DNA of 64,000 bases from Bacillota bacterium (lineage in GTDB: Bacteria; Bacillota; Limnochordia; Darwinibacteriales; Darwinibacteriaceae), in NCBI GenBank assembly GCA_012838305.1, contig DUPN01000023.1, positions 1 to 64,000 on the forward strand. Direction: 5' to 3'. Each line of letters opens with the position of its first letter. Positions within the stretch are counted from its first letter, which is position 1. The translations under genes were made by a program, and so were the position numbers. Under the pieces are notes generated by a model. That model was not told the DNA's origin, did not search any database, and saw only the letters and a list, made by a program, of their open reading frames with translations. Shown piece after piece: positions 19,966 to 29,255 of this stretch.

Positions 19966-19993
19966 CGCACAGTGACATGGGACGCACTGTGCG
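19966..19993 (-). terminator. Terminator downstream of rplY/ctc
   Basis: CGCACAGTG...CACTGTGCG 9-bp stem, followed on the minus strand by TTTCTTCT. Confidence 0.6.
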
Positions 19994-20019
19994 CATGGTA
20001 TCTTGATGTAAGAGGTGCT

Positions 20020-20664
20020 TTACTCTTCTGTTTCTTGCGGTTCAGCCGCGTCACCTGCGTCCTCAGGTCCTGCTTCTAGGGCGCCTTCTTCGGCTTCATC
20101 TTCTGCACCAAGATCAACCTCGGCTGGAACGCCCACCTTCACAACGGCTTCATCTGGGTCAGCCAGGATCTCAACACCTGGGGGTAACTCCAGATCGGCC
20201 ACATTGAGGGTGCTTTCCAACGCAACATCGCCCACATCAACGGTGATGGCTTCAGGGATATCCGTTGGTAAACAGAGTACCTCTACTTCCCAGAGGAGAG
20301 TCTGCACCACGCCGCCATCGCTGGGACGACGATCTTCGCCAACAATCCGAATCGGTACAGTAATCTCGAGTTTCTTTGTCAGGTCAATTTCATGGAAGTC
20401 CAGATGCTGCAGGGTGCCCCGCACGGGATCACGATGAATATCCTTGACAAGAACCGTCCGGATTGCTCCTCCAAGGTTAAGGTCAATCAGACTGCCATGG
20501 GCAGCCAATGCTCGCTCCACATCGCGCAGTTGCGCTTCAATCGGTGTCGAGCCTTTTCCAGAGCCGTAAATGACGGCCGGAACCTTTTGGGCGGCTCGCA
20601 GCTGGCGTGCATAGGATTTACCGGTTTGCGTTCTTTCTTCCACGTTAAGCTGGTAATTTGCCAT
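20020..20664 (-). CDS. ctc: 50S ribosomal protein L25/general stress protein Ctc
   Basis: 'YQLNVEERTQTGKSYARQLRAAQKVPAVIYGSGKGSTPIE' and TL5-type C-terminal domain with acidic tail. ATG at 20664. Confidence 0.92.
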   Translation of the reverse strand: MANYQLNVEERTQTGKSYARQLRAAQKVPAVIYGSGKGSTPIEAQLRDVERALAAHGSLIDLNLGGAIRTVLVKDIHRDPVRGTLQHLDFHEIDLTKKLEITVPIRIVGEDRRPSDGGVVQTLLWEVEVLCLPTDIPEAITVDVGDVALESTLNVADLELPPGVEILADPDEAVVKVGVPAEVDLGAEDEAEEGALEAGPEDAGDAAEPQETEE

Positions 20665-20713
20665 TTTGCGCTGCCTCCTTTCCATTCGACTTATAATACC
20701 ACTCCTGCCTGTG

Positions 20714-21661
20714 TTAGTCAAACAGCATGCTGACAGGCTCTTCCTCGAAAATTCTCCGAATGGCTTCGGCCAGGAGGGGAGCGACAGTCAGTACCGTGAG
20801 CTTGGGAATCTGTTTTTCCGCAGGAAGATGGATACTATCGGTAACAATGATCTCCTTGAGGGGGCTGGCCTGCAAAAGGTCCATGGCGGGATCGGAAAAG
20901 ACGGCATGGGTACCGCAGGCATAAACCGCCACCGCGCCCTTGGCCGAAAGGGCCTTGGCTGCATTGACGATCGTTCCCCCGGTATCGATCATATCATCGA
21001 TCAAAACGGCCGTTTTGCCTTCCACTTCGCCGATGATATTCATCACCTCGGCTTGGTTCGGAGCAGGCCTGCGTTTGTCCACAATGGCCAACTGGCAGTG
21101 GAGACGATCCGCCAGTTCCCTGGAACGCACCACTCCGCCTACATCTGGAGAGACCACAATGACGTCTTCCAGTCTTTTTTGCAGCAAGTATTCTGCCATA
21201 ATCGGCATTCCCCTTAGGTTATCCACCGGGATATCAAAAAATCCTTGGATCTGCCCCGCATGTAAATCCAGCGTCACCACGCGGTCGGCCCCGGCGGCGG
21301 CGATCACATTGGCCAGAAGCTTGGCTGCAATGGCGTCCCTGGGCTGCGTCTTGCGATCCTGACGTGCGTAGGCATAGTAGGGAATAACAGCACAGACCTC
21401 TTTGGCCGAGGCCCGCTTCATGGCATCAATCAAAATGAGAAGTTCCATAATATACTCGGCTGAAGGATAATTCAGCGGCTGAATAATGAAGACTTCGGCA
21501 CCCCGTACCGTCTCCCCGATCTTGGCTCTAATCTCGCCGTCCTTAAAGCGCAGCAACTCACCTAGCCCCAAATCCAAACCCAGGCATTGACAGATGTCCT
21601 CGGCCAGTTCTTTATTGGCATTCCCCGAAAACACCTTCAGTCTTTTATTGGACAGTCTCAT
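20714..21661 (-). CDS. prs: Ribose-phosphate pyrophosphokinase
   Basis: 'KVFSGNANKELAEDICQCLGL', 'YARQDRK', 'AVLIDDMIDTGGTI'. Confidence 0.97.
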   Translation of the reverse strand: MRLSNKRLKVFSGNANKELAEDICQCLGLDLGLGELLRFKDGEIRAKIGETVRGAEVFIIQPLNYPSAEYIMELLILIDAMKRASAKEVCAVIPYYAYARQDRKTQPRDAIAAKLLANVIAAAGADRVVTLDLHAGQIQGFFDIPVDNLRGMPIMAEYLLQKRLEDVIVVSPDVGGVVRSRELADRLHCQLAIVDKRRPAPNQAEVMNIIGEVEGKTAVLIDDMIDTGGTIVNAAKALSAKGAVAVYACGTHAVFSDPAMDLLQASPLKEIIVTDSIHLPAEKQIPKLTVLTVAPLLAEAIRRIFEEEPVSMLFD

Positions 21662-21679
21662 CTACTCCGTACCCTCCAT

Positions 21680-22681
21680 TTACTTGGTCAATAGCGAAAA
21701 AGGCGCAATCTTCTCTCCAGAGGCCACAACCCGCCCCTCAATAATAGCATGTTCCATGCGAACCCCGTCACCTATTTGTGCCCCGGTTAAGCGGCAATGG
21801 GGTCCAATTCTACAATCCTCGCCAATAACGGTTCCTTTTTGAATAAAGCAACCCGGGTAAATCACGCTGTCTTGTCCAATTTGGCAATCCCATTCGATCC
21901 AGGTCGACTTTGGATCCACAATGGTCACCCCTTGTTTTTGCCAATGCGTGCAGATCCGATCGCGCAAAATCGCTTCGGCCTGGGAAAGCTGGATGCGGTC
22001 ATTGATTCCCATACTCTCCGTGGCATCCTCCAGGACATAGCCCCTAATCGTATGTCCCCCCTGAAGCATCAAGGGTAAAACGTCCGGTAGATAATACTCT
22101 GCCTGCACATTATCTGGTGTGATTTGGGCTAGATACTCAAAAAGCAGTTTGCTGTCAAAACAATACGTACCCGTGTTAATTTCGGTAATCTGCCGTTCCC
22201 GTTCGTTAGCATCCTTGTGTTCCACAACCCCTAAGACATTTCCTTCCCGGTCCCTGACAATCCGCCCATAACCGGTGGGATCCGCGAAGATAGCGGTCAG
22301 AATCGTGGCCCCGGCCTGACCCTGCTGGTGGAACTGGACCAGCTCTCGAAAGGTCTCACTGCGAAAGAGGGGAGTATCACCATAGGTTACCAAGACGGGG
22401 CCGTCAAAGTCCCTTAAGATCTCCCGGCATTGATTCACCGCATGCCCCGTTCCGAGCTGCTCTTTTTGCTCGGCCAAGGTCACTTGCTCCAATACTCCTT
22501 GTACCTTTTCGGCTTGGTAGCCGACAACCACGATAATCCGATCAAAAGCGGCCAGGCGCACACTGCGCACCGCGTGATTCACCATTTCCAGGCCCGCCAG
22601 GGGATGCAGCACCTTCGCCTGCTTCGAGCGCATCCTGGATCCCTGTCCCGCGGCTAGAATGATGGCCGCTGTCTGTCCCAT
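21680..22681 (-). CDS. glmU: GlmU-like UDP-GlcNAc pyrophosphorylase, C-terminally short (333 aa)
   Basis: 'AAIILAAGQGSRMRSKQAKVLHPLAGLEM', 'EQLGTGHAV', 'VTYGDTPLF'; only a few hexapeptide turns before the stop. Locus matches glmU-prs-ctc. Confidence 0.88.
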   Translation of the reverse strand: MGQTAAIILAAGQGSRMRSKQAKVLHPLAGLEMVNHAVRSVRLAAFDRIIVVVGYQAEKVQGVLEQVTLAEQKEQLGTGHAVNQCREILRDFDGPVLVTYGDTPLFRSETFRELVQFHQQGQAGATILTAIFADPTGYGRIVRDREGNVLGVVEHKDANERERQITEINTGTYCFDSKLLFEYLAQITPDNVQAEYYLPDVLPLMLQGGHTIRGYVLEDATESMGINDRIQLSQAEAILRDRICTHWQKQGVTIVDPKSTWIEWDCQIGQDSVIYPGCFIQKGTVIGEDCRIGPHCRLTGAQIGDGVRMEHAIIEGRVVASGEKIAPFSLLTK

Positions 22682-22694
22682 CTTTCATCCTCCT

Positions 22695-23183
22695 TCAATC
22701 CTTGCTTCTCTTGGAGAGATCCTCGATCGCCTGCAGAAAAAGTTCTTCCTCACTGAGCTCCCGCTCCTGATTGACTTCAGGTTCTTGCGGATCCCTTTCC
22801 TCCTGCTCCAATTTGGCCTTCAGCTGCTGCAGCTCTTCCTGGGGAACACCGGCAGTTAAAGGGGCGCCAGGCTCCCTCCGGCGGCGCTGGCACTCATCTT
22901 GATAGTACCTCTCCACCCGGGCCCCAAATTCCCGTAAACGCCTTTTGTTTTTGACCTCGCCTGCAGTAATACGAAGTACGGCATAGCCTAAGGATTCAAG
23001 ATGCTTGTCCTTGGATGCATCCAAAGCGACTTTGTCTTTGAGGGCATGATAATACCCGTCCACTTCCACCGCGATCTTGCAGCCCACAAGAATGTCCACC
23101 TCAAAGTGGCCAATCTGCACCCGATGCTGGCCGGGAAGTCTGCGTCTGGTTAACTCATCCAAGACCTTCTTTTCATTAAGCAT
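22695..23183 (-). CDS. DUF559/endonuclease-like domain protein
   Basis: 'LPGQHRVQIGHFEVDILVGCKIAVEVDGYYHALKDKVALDASKDKHLESLGYAVLRITAGEV'. Confidence 0.75.
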   Translation of the reverse strand: MLNEKKVLDELTRRRLPGQHRVQIGHFEVDILVGCKIAVEVDGYYHALKDKVALDASKDKHLESLGYAVLRITAGEVKNKRRLREFGARVERYYQDECQRRRREPGAPLTAGVPQEELQQLKAKLEQEERDPQEPEVNQERELSEEELFLQAIEDLSKRSKD

Positions 23184-23207
23184 CCCGTAATTCTCTTTGA
23201 TGCACCC

Positions 23208-24026
23208 TCACTCCTCGCGATAAACCCAATCCGCGGGCCTAACCACCACCTTTGCTTCCCTTGTCGCGACTTCCTCTAGATAAACAAGGGGAAGATGATC
23301 GCTAATCAGCTTCTCCTCAGGCCAATTCGTCTCGATCAGTACACCCTTGCCCACCACAGTGCAGCCAAACTCACCCATTAGATCCGTGAGGCCCCTTAAA
23401 GTACCCCCCGCTTTCATAAAGTCGTCGATCAAAAGCACTCTGTTGCCAGGCTTTAGGGCTCGGCGGGATAGGGACATGGTCTCAATTTGCCTGTCGGAGC
23501 CGGAGATGAAGTTCATGGTCAAAACCGGGCCTTCTGTGGGCTTACTCTGTCTGCGCACAATCACCAGGGGAATGTCCAGGGCCTGGGCAACCTGGAAAGC
23601 AACACTGATTCCCGCGGTCTCCACCGTTACCACATGCTCCGGCTGCTGGCTCCGAAACTTGGTGGCAAAGATGTAACCTACCTTCTGCAAGAGGGGCGGC
23701 GATGTGAGCAAGTCATCAATGAACAAAAATCCCCCGGGCAAAATGCGCTCGGGCTCCCGGAGCCGTTCGCAGACCTCTTCCAGATGGGACCGGATTTGCT
23801 CCTTGTTCAAGAGGGGCAGGTAGCGTACTCCCCCCACGGCACCGGCGATGGTTTCCACCAGGCCCATCTCTAAAGCCTCGAACGTGGAGCGAATAATGGC
23901 CAGATCCTCCGATAGGGTAGAACGGGCCACTTCGAACAGATCGGCAAATTCGCCCAATCCGAAGACATGGTGAGGTCTCTCCACCAAGGTTTTGGTGATG
24001 GCGGCAATGCGATGTGCTCGCCTCAT
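23208..24026 (-). CDS. purR: Pur operon repressor PurR
   Basis: HTH N-terminus 'RAHRIAAITKTLVERPHHVFGLGEFADLFEVARSTLSEDLAIIR' and PRPP motif 'RVLLIDDFMKAGGTLRGL'. Confidence 0.93.
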   Translation of the reverse strand: MRRAHRIAAITKTLVERPHHVFGLGEFADLFEVARSTLSEDLAIIRSTFEALEMGLVETIAGAVGGVRYLPLLNKEQIRSHLEEVCERLREPERILPGGFLFIDDLLTSPPLLQKVGYIFATKFRSQQPEHVVTVETAGISVAFQVAQALDIPLVIVRRQSKPTEGPVLTMNFISGSDRQIETMSLSRRALKPGNRVLLIDDFMKAGGTLRGLTDLMGEFGCTVVGKGVLIETNWPEEKLISDHLPLVYLEEVATREAKVVVRPADWVYREE

Positions 24027-24027
24027 G

Positions 24028-24798
24028 CTATGCCTCCTTGCCCTGCACGGCGGCGATGGTTTTTTCTGCTAAAGCCAGATCACTTGGTTTATCCACATCT
24101 GTGCCTAACTCTGGATAAGGGGAAATGATGGAGACGCCGCTGTGGCCTAAGATTTCGCTGGCCCTGCGCTCCAGTTCCCGAAGTGTCAGCTTTTTCAGGC
24201 AGAACTTGAGGATAAAGAACAGGCCTAGCATACGAATGATCATGAAGGGCTTCTTGCGCCGCTCGAAGACCTGATCCATAATCCAGCGGGAGTTGATCAC
24301 CGCCTGGGGTTCGGCCAAAAGGACATTACCCCCTGTAAAGGAGCCTTCCTTTAAGGTGAAGTAGGTACGAACCGCCTCTGGATACAACTGCTCATTGGCT
24401 TCCCGAGATACCAGGGGATAAAAGATTTCGCCTTCAAGCTCCTCGCAGCGGTCTAGAAAGTCGTCGATGGCTTCTGCATGGACGAAGGGAATATCGGATG
24501 TGACAAAGAGCACGGGATTTTCCTTCTGCAGAACATCCATGCCTCGAAAGATGTTCTCCGTCAGACTACAGCCGGCCTCCACAACCATCACGCCAGGCGT
24601 TAAGTCCCCTTGGATCTCTAAAGGAGCTACCACCACGATCTTGGCAATCCGGGAGGAATTCTGGAGCGCCTCAATGACGTAATTGACCATGGGTTTCCCT
24701 TGGATGGGAATGGCCGCCTCCCACCTTTCCGGGCTGACCTCCTTGAGCTGACCGTCATTGGGAGCTCCCGCTAGTATTACGGCATCCACTTTCATCAC
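24028..24798 (-). CDS. NTP transferase (nucleotidyltransferase) family protein
   Basis: 'VDAVILAGAPNDGQLKEVSPERWEAAIPIQGKPMVNYVIEAL' and 'VLFVTSDIPFV'. Confidence 0.75.
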   Translation of the reverse strand: MMKVDAVILAGAPNDGQLKEVSPERWEAAIPIQGKPMVNYVIEALQNSSRIAKIVVVAPLEIQGDLTPGVMVVEAGCSLTENIFRGMDVLQKENPVLFVTSDIPFVHAEAIDDFLDRCEELEGEIFYPLVSREANEQLYPEAVRTYFTLKEGSFTGGNVLLAEPQAVINSRWIMDQVFERRKKPFMIIRMLGLFFILKFCLKKLTLRELERRASEILGHSGVSIISPYPELGTDVDKPSDLALAEKTIAAVQGKEA

Positions 24799-25685
24799 TG
24801 CCTGTCTCCTTCACTTAGGACTGAAAGGCCATTGTTCATTAGCGCCGCCACAAAGACCTCCGCCACATCCCCATAGCGATCCCGGAAGCCTTTGGCCCGC
24901 TGCACATGGCTAAAAAGTCCAAAGACCGCAGGGCCGCTCCCGCTCATCATGGCGCCATGGGCTCCAAAGCTGATCAGTCTCTCTTTCCACACGCCTACTG
25001 CGGGAACGATGGGGATGGTGGCTGATTCTAAAGCGTTTTCCAAGACTTCCGCTAAGGAAGGGATGGGATGATTCTCGTTGAGCAGCTTCACTAGACTCTG
25101 GGTCGATCGGCCCCCGTGGGCTTCCTCACCAAGTCTGCCATAGGCTTCGGCTGTTGACACCGCTGCCTGCGGTTTGACCAGAACCAGGGCTGCCTGGGGA
25201 AAGGTGGGCACAGTTGTAACCTTCTCCCCGATCCCTTGCACGAGACAGGTCCCTCCCTGCAGGCAAAAAGGAACATCGGCCCCAATCGTCAAACCGATTT
25301 CCTGGAGCTGTCCTAAATCGAGGCCAGCTGCATACAGCCGATTCAAGCCATAGAGTACTGCGGCAGCGTCTGCGCTTCCGCCTCCCAGGCCCGCTGCGAC
25401 AGGAATAGCCTTGGTTATCCTGATCCCCACAGATACATCCCGCATTTGAGTGTACTCACCAAAGGCCGCGGCCGCCCGCCAGCAGATATTGTTCTGATCG
25501 GTTGGCACCAAAGGGTGATCGCAGTGCAGGGAGATACCCCCGGACCCCTTTTGCAGGGTAAGCGTATCGGCCAGGGAGATAGACTGCATCACGCTTTCCA
25601 GGAGATGATACCCGTCCTCCCTGCGTCCTACCACATCCAAGGTTAGATTCACTTTGGCATAGGCTCTAAGAGTGATCTGCTCCAC
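24795..25685 (-). CDS. ispE: 4-(cytidine 5'-diphospho)-2-C-methyl-D-erythritol kinase
   Basis: 'AYAKVNLTLDVVGRREDGYHLLESVMQSI', 'IPVAAGLGGGSADAAAVL', 'GAHGAMMSGSGPAVFGLF'. Confidence 0.96.
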   Translation of the reverse strand: MEQITLRAYAKVNLTLDVVGRREDGYHLLESVMQSISLADTLTLQKGSGGISLHCDHPLVPTDQNNICWRAAAAFGEYTQMRDVSVGIRITKAIPVAAGLGGGSADAAAVLYGLNRLYAAGLDLGQLQEIGLTIGADVPFCLQGGTCLVQGIGEKVTTVPTFPQAALVLVKPQAAVSTAEAYGRLGEEAHGGRSTQSLVKLLNENHPIPSLAEVLENALESATIPIVPAVGVWKERLISFGAHGAMMSGSGPAVFGLFSHVQRAKGFRDRYGDVAEVFVAALMNNGLSVLSEGDRQ

Positions 25686-25744
25686 AGCAACACTCCTCCT
25701 GTCCTAGCACTATTTCCGCACTAAAGGGGAAATTCCTCCTCCCT

Positions 25745-26176
25745 TCAGCGGGACAATAGCAGCCAGGCGCCCCCTGCCATTAAGAGGATGCCCAGACCCT
25801 TCCAGATACTGAAGGGCAGGGGTTCCAGGCCAAACCAGCCGAAGTAATCGACGGCTGCGGCGGTGACCACCTGCCCTACGATTATAGCCGTCGTGGCCGA
25901 GGCCACCCCGACTTTGGATATGGAGGCGGCCACGAGGTAGACAATGGCCACACTGAGTACACCGCCTAAATAGGTGTACCAGGGTGCGTCACGGAAGTGA
26001 GCGAGGCTCCCCTGGCCTAAACCGCACAAAAGCAAGACTGCGCCGAAGAGGGAACCCACAAGATGGACGATGAAGGTTCCCTCCAGGAGGCCCACAGCTT
26101 TGCTTAGGGCGGTGTTGAGCGATCCCTGTAAAGCCATGCATAATCCCGATAGGGCTGCCAATAGAAGTGCAAGCAT
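25745..26176 (-). CDS. DMT-type small transporter (DUF606/YdcZ-like)
   Basis: About 4-5 TM; 'LAALSGLCMALQGSLNTALSKAVGLLEGTFIVHLVGSLFGAVLLL'. Confidence 0.75.
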   Translation of the reverse strand: MLALLLAALSGLCMALQGSLNTALSKAVGLLEGTFIVHLVGSLFGAVLLLCGLGQGSLAHFRDAPWYTYLGGVLSVAIVYLVAASISKVGVASATTAIIVGQVVTAAAVDYFGWFGLEPLPFSIWKGLGILLMAGGAWLLLSR

Positions 26177-26224
26177 ACTGCTACCCCTCTCTACGTGCCT
26201 TAAGGGATAGTATGCCCAAAAAAA

Positions 26225-26242
26225 GGACCCGGGAAAGGGTCC
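26225..26242 (-). terminator. Terminator downstream of DUF3794-LysM gene
   Basis: Minus strand GGACCC-TTTCCC-GGGTCC-TTTTTTT. Confidence 0.8.
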
Positions 26243-26256
26243 ATGGGTCGTGCCAA

Positions 26257-27840
26257 CTAGGTTCGGGGAATGTAGAGGCGGTCACCGGCCCTGAGAACCA
26301 GGGGATCATCCTGCAGGCTTGGATTGGCAGCAAGGATTGCATCCTCGGTGGTGTGATACTGTTTGGACAGCTTCCAGATCGTATCTCCCTCTTGGACGAA
26401 GAGATAGGTGAGGGTAGGGGGATCCTCCTCTCTGGGCTCCACTTGGACCGCTTCGACCGCCACTTCCACCTCCAGATACTCCACCACATCCACTGCAAAT
26501 TGCAGGGTGACAGCGGTTTCCAGAGTTTCCCGGTTGATCAGATCCGGCCTGACCGAAACGACCTCCACCTCAATTCTGGGCTGCATGCCCAGTTCCAAAC
26601 CTGGAATAACCAGAGTCTGCTCAAAGGGAATGACCTCTGGAAACACCCCTCGAAAGAGCGGTTTGGTATCCTCATCAGAGTGGGCCAGGTAAAGCAGCTC
26701 CAGATCGAGCACGCCTTCTACAACGAGCTTGTCGTTTTCCACCTCAAAGTCTGTTAGGTGGGCTTCGGCCCTGCTTTGTAGAAGCTCTCGAATGGGCGGC
26801 AGCTGCTGGCTTAGCTCCACGAGACCTCCCACAGTAACCTGCTGCTCTTTCCGACTGACAAAACTGTCCACCGCCGCAAGTTCTTTACGAACTTCCACCT
26901 GATGGCCTGGGGCACTGATCTCTGTTAAAACTTGCAGTGTCTGATCTCCTTTTAGACTTAAGGCACCCTTGAGGCTGAGCTCCACTCGGATATTCTTGCC
27001 GTCATTGACTACGTAACCTTGGCAGAAGGCCCGAAGCTTCGGTTGTACCGCCATACCCTCCTGGATTTTCGGATCCCCAAAGCTCAGCTCAAACTGGAGA
27101 GCCTGGGGAAAGTTCTGCATCTTCACCCCCAGCTCTTCATCCTCATAGAGGACCTCCAGACTGGCCCCGCCTTTGGCCCCGAGCTTACCTGCACTGACCT
27201 GAGTCTCTTCCAGCTGCAGCTGAGCTGTGATCTCCAGGACGGTGCGAACTGGAGGGGCCCCTTCTTGGGCCAAGTCCAGCATGCCCGTGAGTTCCTTATC
27301 CACCGGCAGCAAGACGGCAGGCGCCAGGGTGTTCAGGACCAGTCCATCGCAGCTCAGCTTGACCGGCTGGGATATGTTGGCGTCACAAATGGCCCTGATG
27401 GTCTGCACTTGCTCTACCCGGGCGGATACGGCCACAATCAGGTCTAAATCCAAGCTGTACTGCCCGGATGATAGATCCCATTCGCAGGCAAGTATCCCCA
27501 GATCCACCCAGGAGATCATCTCCGGCTCCGCCCCAATTACCTCCACATACGTGTCAAAGGGGAGGGCACCAGGCCATTCCACCCGCTTCAATCCCGCCGG
27601 CTCGTCTTCTAAGGTCTCAGGCACATAGACCATGGTCAGATCGATGGCTCCCTGCACATAGACCCGGTCCTGATCTGTGGCGAAGGACTCCAGCACAGGT
27701 GTGCCCTTCACCCAAACGACTCTTTCTACGGGAGCTGCGGTGCTCGGCAAGTCGACCTTACCCTGGAGGACTGTTTGCAGTGTATTCTCCCCCACACGAT
27801 TCACCGCAACAAGGCGGCTTTCTTTCACACTTAGGCTCAT
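26257..27840 (-). CDS. DUF3794 (SPOCS) repeats plus C-terminal LysM, spore-associated protein
   Basis: Repeated DUF3794-like segments and C-terminal LysM 'YLFVQEGDTIWKLSKQYHTTEDAILAANPSLQDDPLVLRAGDRLYIP'. Confidence 0.8.
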   Translation of the reverse strand: MSLSVKESRLVAVNRVGENTLQTVLQGKVDLPSTAAPVERVVWVKGTPVLESFATDQDRVYVQGAIDLTMVYVPETLEDEPAGLKRVEWPGALPFDTYVEVIGAEPEMISWVDLGILACEWDLSSGQYSLDLDLIVAVSARVEQVQTIRAICDANISQPVKLSCDGLVLNTLAPAVLLPVDKELTGMLDLAQEGAPPVRTVLEITAQLQLEETQVSAGKLGAKGGASLEVLYEDEELGVKMQNFPQALQFELSFGDPKIQEGMAVQPKLRAFCQGYVVNDGKNIRVELSLKGALSLKGDQTLQVLTEISAPGHQVEVRKELAAVDSFVSRKEQQVTVGGLVELSQQLPPIRELLQSRAEAHLTDFEVENDKLVVEGVLDLELLYLAHSDEDTKPLFRGVFPEVIPFEQTLVIPGLELGMQPRIEVEVVSVRPDLINRETLETAVTLQFAVDVVEYLEVEVAVEAVQVEPREEDPPTLTYLFVQEGDTIWKLSKQYHTTEDAILAANPSLQDDPLVLRAGDRLYIPRT

Positions 27841-27915
27841 CTCTCTCCCCCTTTTTGCCATAAACTTGTTTACCCACGCTCCCTAATATCTATGAAGGGT
27901 GGCGGCAAAACATGT

Positions 27916-29178
27916 CTATTCCTTGGAAATAATCAAGGAAGCGGTACGGAAATGTGCGTTTAAGGTCTGCCAGATTCTTGGGTCTTCCATACCCAGGGCA
28001 TCCAAAACCAGCCCGGCCAGGTTATACCGATTCGCCACCGCCGCCATCTCCGCCATGTAACTATGGTAGGGCAGGCGAATGTGGTATTCTATTCCCCGCT
28101 TCTTGTAGTGGTAGTAGGCCAGGTTCTGCTCATCCCGGGCCAGGCGTGCTCCATGCCGGAATGCCCTGGAGAGGGCGGTCTGATAAGGAAGGCGCAGGGC
28201 CTTCTGGTCCGTTTCCCCCATTTCCCATTCCAGGGCATAGACTGGAACCAGAAGGAGAATTTTCCATGAATGCACACGGGACAAAAGCTCTGCAACCAGC
28301 TCCTCGGCAGAGCTCCTTGGCAGCAAGGGCCCGGGTTGGGCTGGGGCTGGCAGCTCCAGCACCACCCGATCTACAAGTTCGTTCACACCAGCATAGTCCA
28401 CCCCTCCCCACAGCTTCCAGGGCGGAATACCGGGCCCCAGCTGCGCCCACAGCATACGGGGCGGCTTGAGCTTCTTTCGAAGCAGCTTTAAAAGTCCCAA
28501 ATAGCGCCGGCCATCCAGGGGCGCCACAGTCTTCCAGGGGATGTACAGGCCTTTACATCCCGGCTCCTCTGGCAAAAGGGCCAAGAGTTCCCTGGCGGTC
28601 TGGGTGCGCCGGCGGCCAGTCTTCAGGCGCCGGTGGATTTGCACCACATCCTCGTTCTCGCCGAAAGGGGGCTGCATGATCCAGGGAAGCTCTGCCGATC
28701 TGGGAGGAGACTCCGGGCAGACCAGTCCCGTTAAGGCGGCTCGGGGCGTATCGCCCTTGGGGCTCTGCGTACACAGTCCCCAGATCTCCCGATCAAAGAA
28801 TACGAGGTGCTGGCCTGGATACACCAGGCCGTTCTTGGAGGAACGCTGAAAAGCCTGGACGCCCAGGCCATACATGGCGGCAATCTGCTCCAGGCTTTCA
28901 TTAGGGGCTACCACATGAACACGCCGGCGAATGGGCAGGCTCTTGCGTAAAGAGAGGGCAAAGAAACGCTTGCCGGCGATCCCATCGGCTACAAGCCCAT
29001 GGTCCCTCTGCCACCTGGCCACCGCATCCTTGGTTAAATACCCATAGTCCTTCTCAGCGCCTAAATCATAGCCTTGGAGGCGCAAAAACTCGTGCAATTG
29101 GCGCACATCTGCCCCTTGATGGCCAAAACGCAAAGTGCGGGATCCCAGTTTCTTGCCCGGTAAAAAGCGCACCGCCAT
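27916..29178 (-). CDS. Peptidoglycan-binding/LysM-like N-terminus with YaaH-like (GH18-type) C-terminal region
   Basis: 'LRFGHQGADVRQLHEFLRLQGYDLGAEKDYGYLTKDAVARWQRDHGLVADGIAG'; degenerate LysM; C-terminal 'GIEYHIRLPYHSYMAEMAAVANRYNLAGLVLDALGMEDPRIW'. Confidence 0.65.
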   Translation of the reverse strand: MAVRFLPGKKLGSRTLRFGHQGADVRQLHEFLRLQGYDLGAEKDYGYLTKDAVARWQRDHGLVADGIAGKRFFALSLRKSLPIRRRVHVVAPNESLEQIAAMYGLGVQAFQRSSKNGLVYPGQHLVFFDREIWGLCTQSPKGDTPRAALTGLVCPESPPRSAELPWIMQPPFGENEDVVQIHRRLKTGRRRTQTARELLALLPEEPGCKGLYIPWKTVAPLDGRRYLGLLKLLRKKLKPPRMLWAQLGPGIPPWKLWGGVDYAGVNELVDRVVLELPAPAQPGPLLPRSSAEELVAELLSRVHSWKILLLVPVYALEWEMGETDQKALRLPYQTALSRAFRHGARLARDEQNLAYYHYKKRGIEYHIRLPYHSYMAEMAAVANRYNLAGLVLDALGMEDPRIWQTLNAHFRTASLIISKE

Positions 29179-29218
29179 CGCCTCCTTGCCCATTCTTATG
29201 AACGGACACAAAAAAAAA

Positions 29219-29237
29219 GCACCGTTTTCGGTGCTTT
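29219..29237 (-). terminator. Terminator downstream of veg
   Basis: Minus strand AAAGCACCGAAAACGGTGCTTTTTTTTT. Confidence 0.85.
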
Positions 29238-29255
29238 GGGACTACCTTCGTCAGT

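Noticed and set aside
21662-21679. glmU truncated by a frameshift with the remainder downstream
   Set aside because: Only about 20 bp containing the prs RBS lie between the glmU stop and prs start, so no residual acetyltransferase coding sequence is present.
24089-24097. Isolated TTATCCACA DnaA box in the nucleotidyltransferase gene
   Set aside because: Single box in coding sequence without neighbouring boxes; expected by chance.
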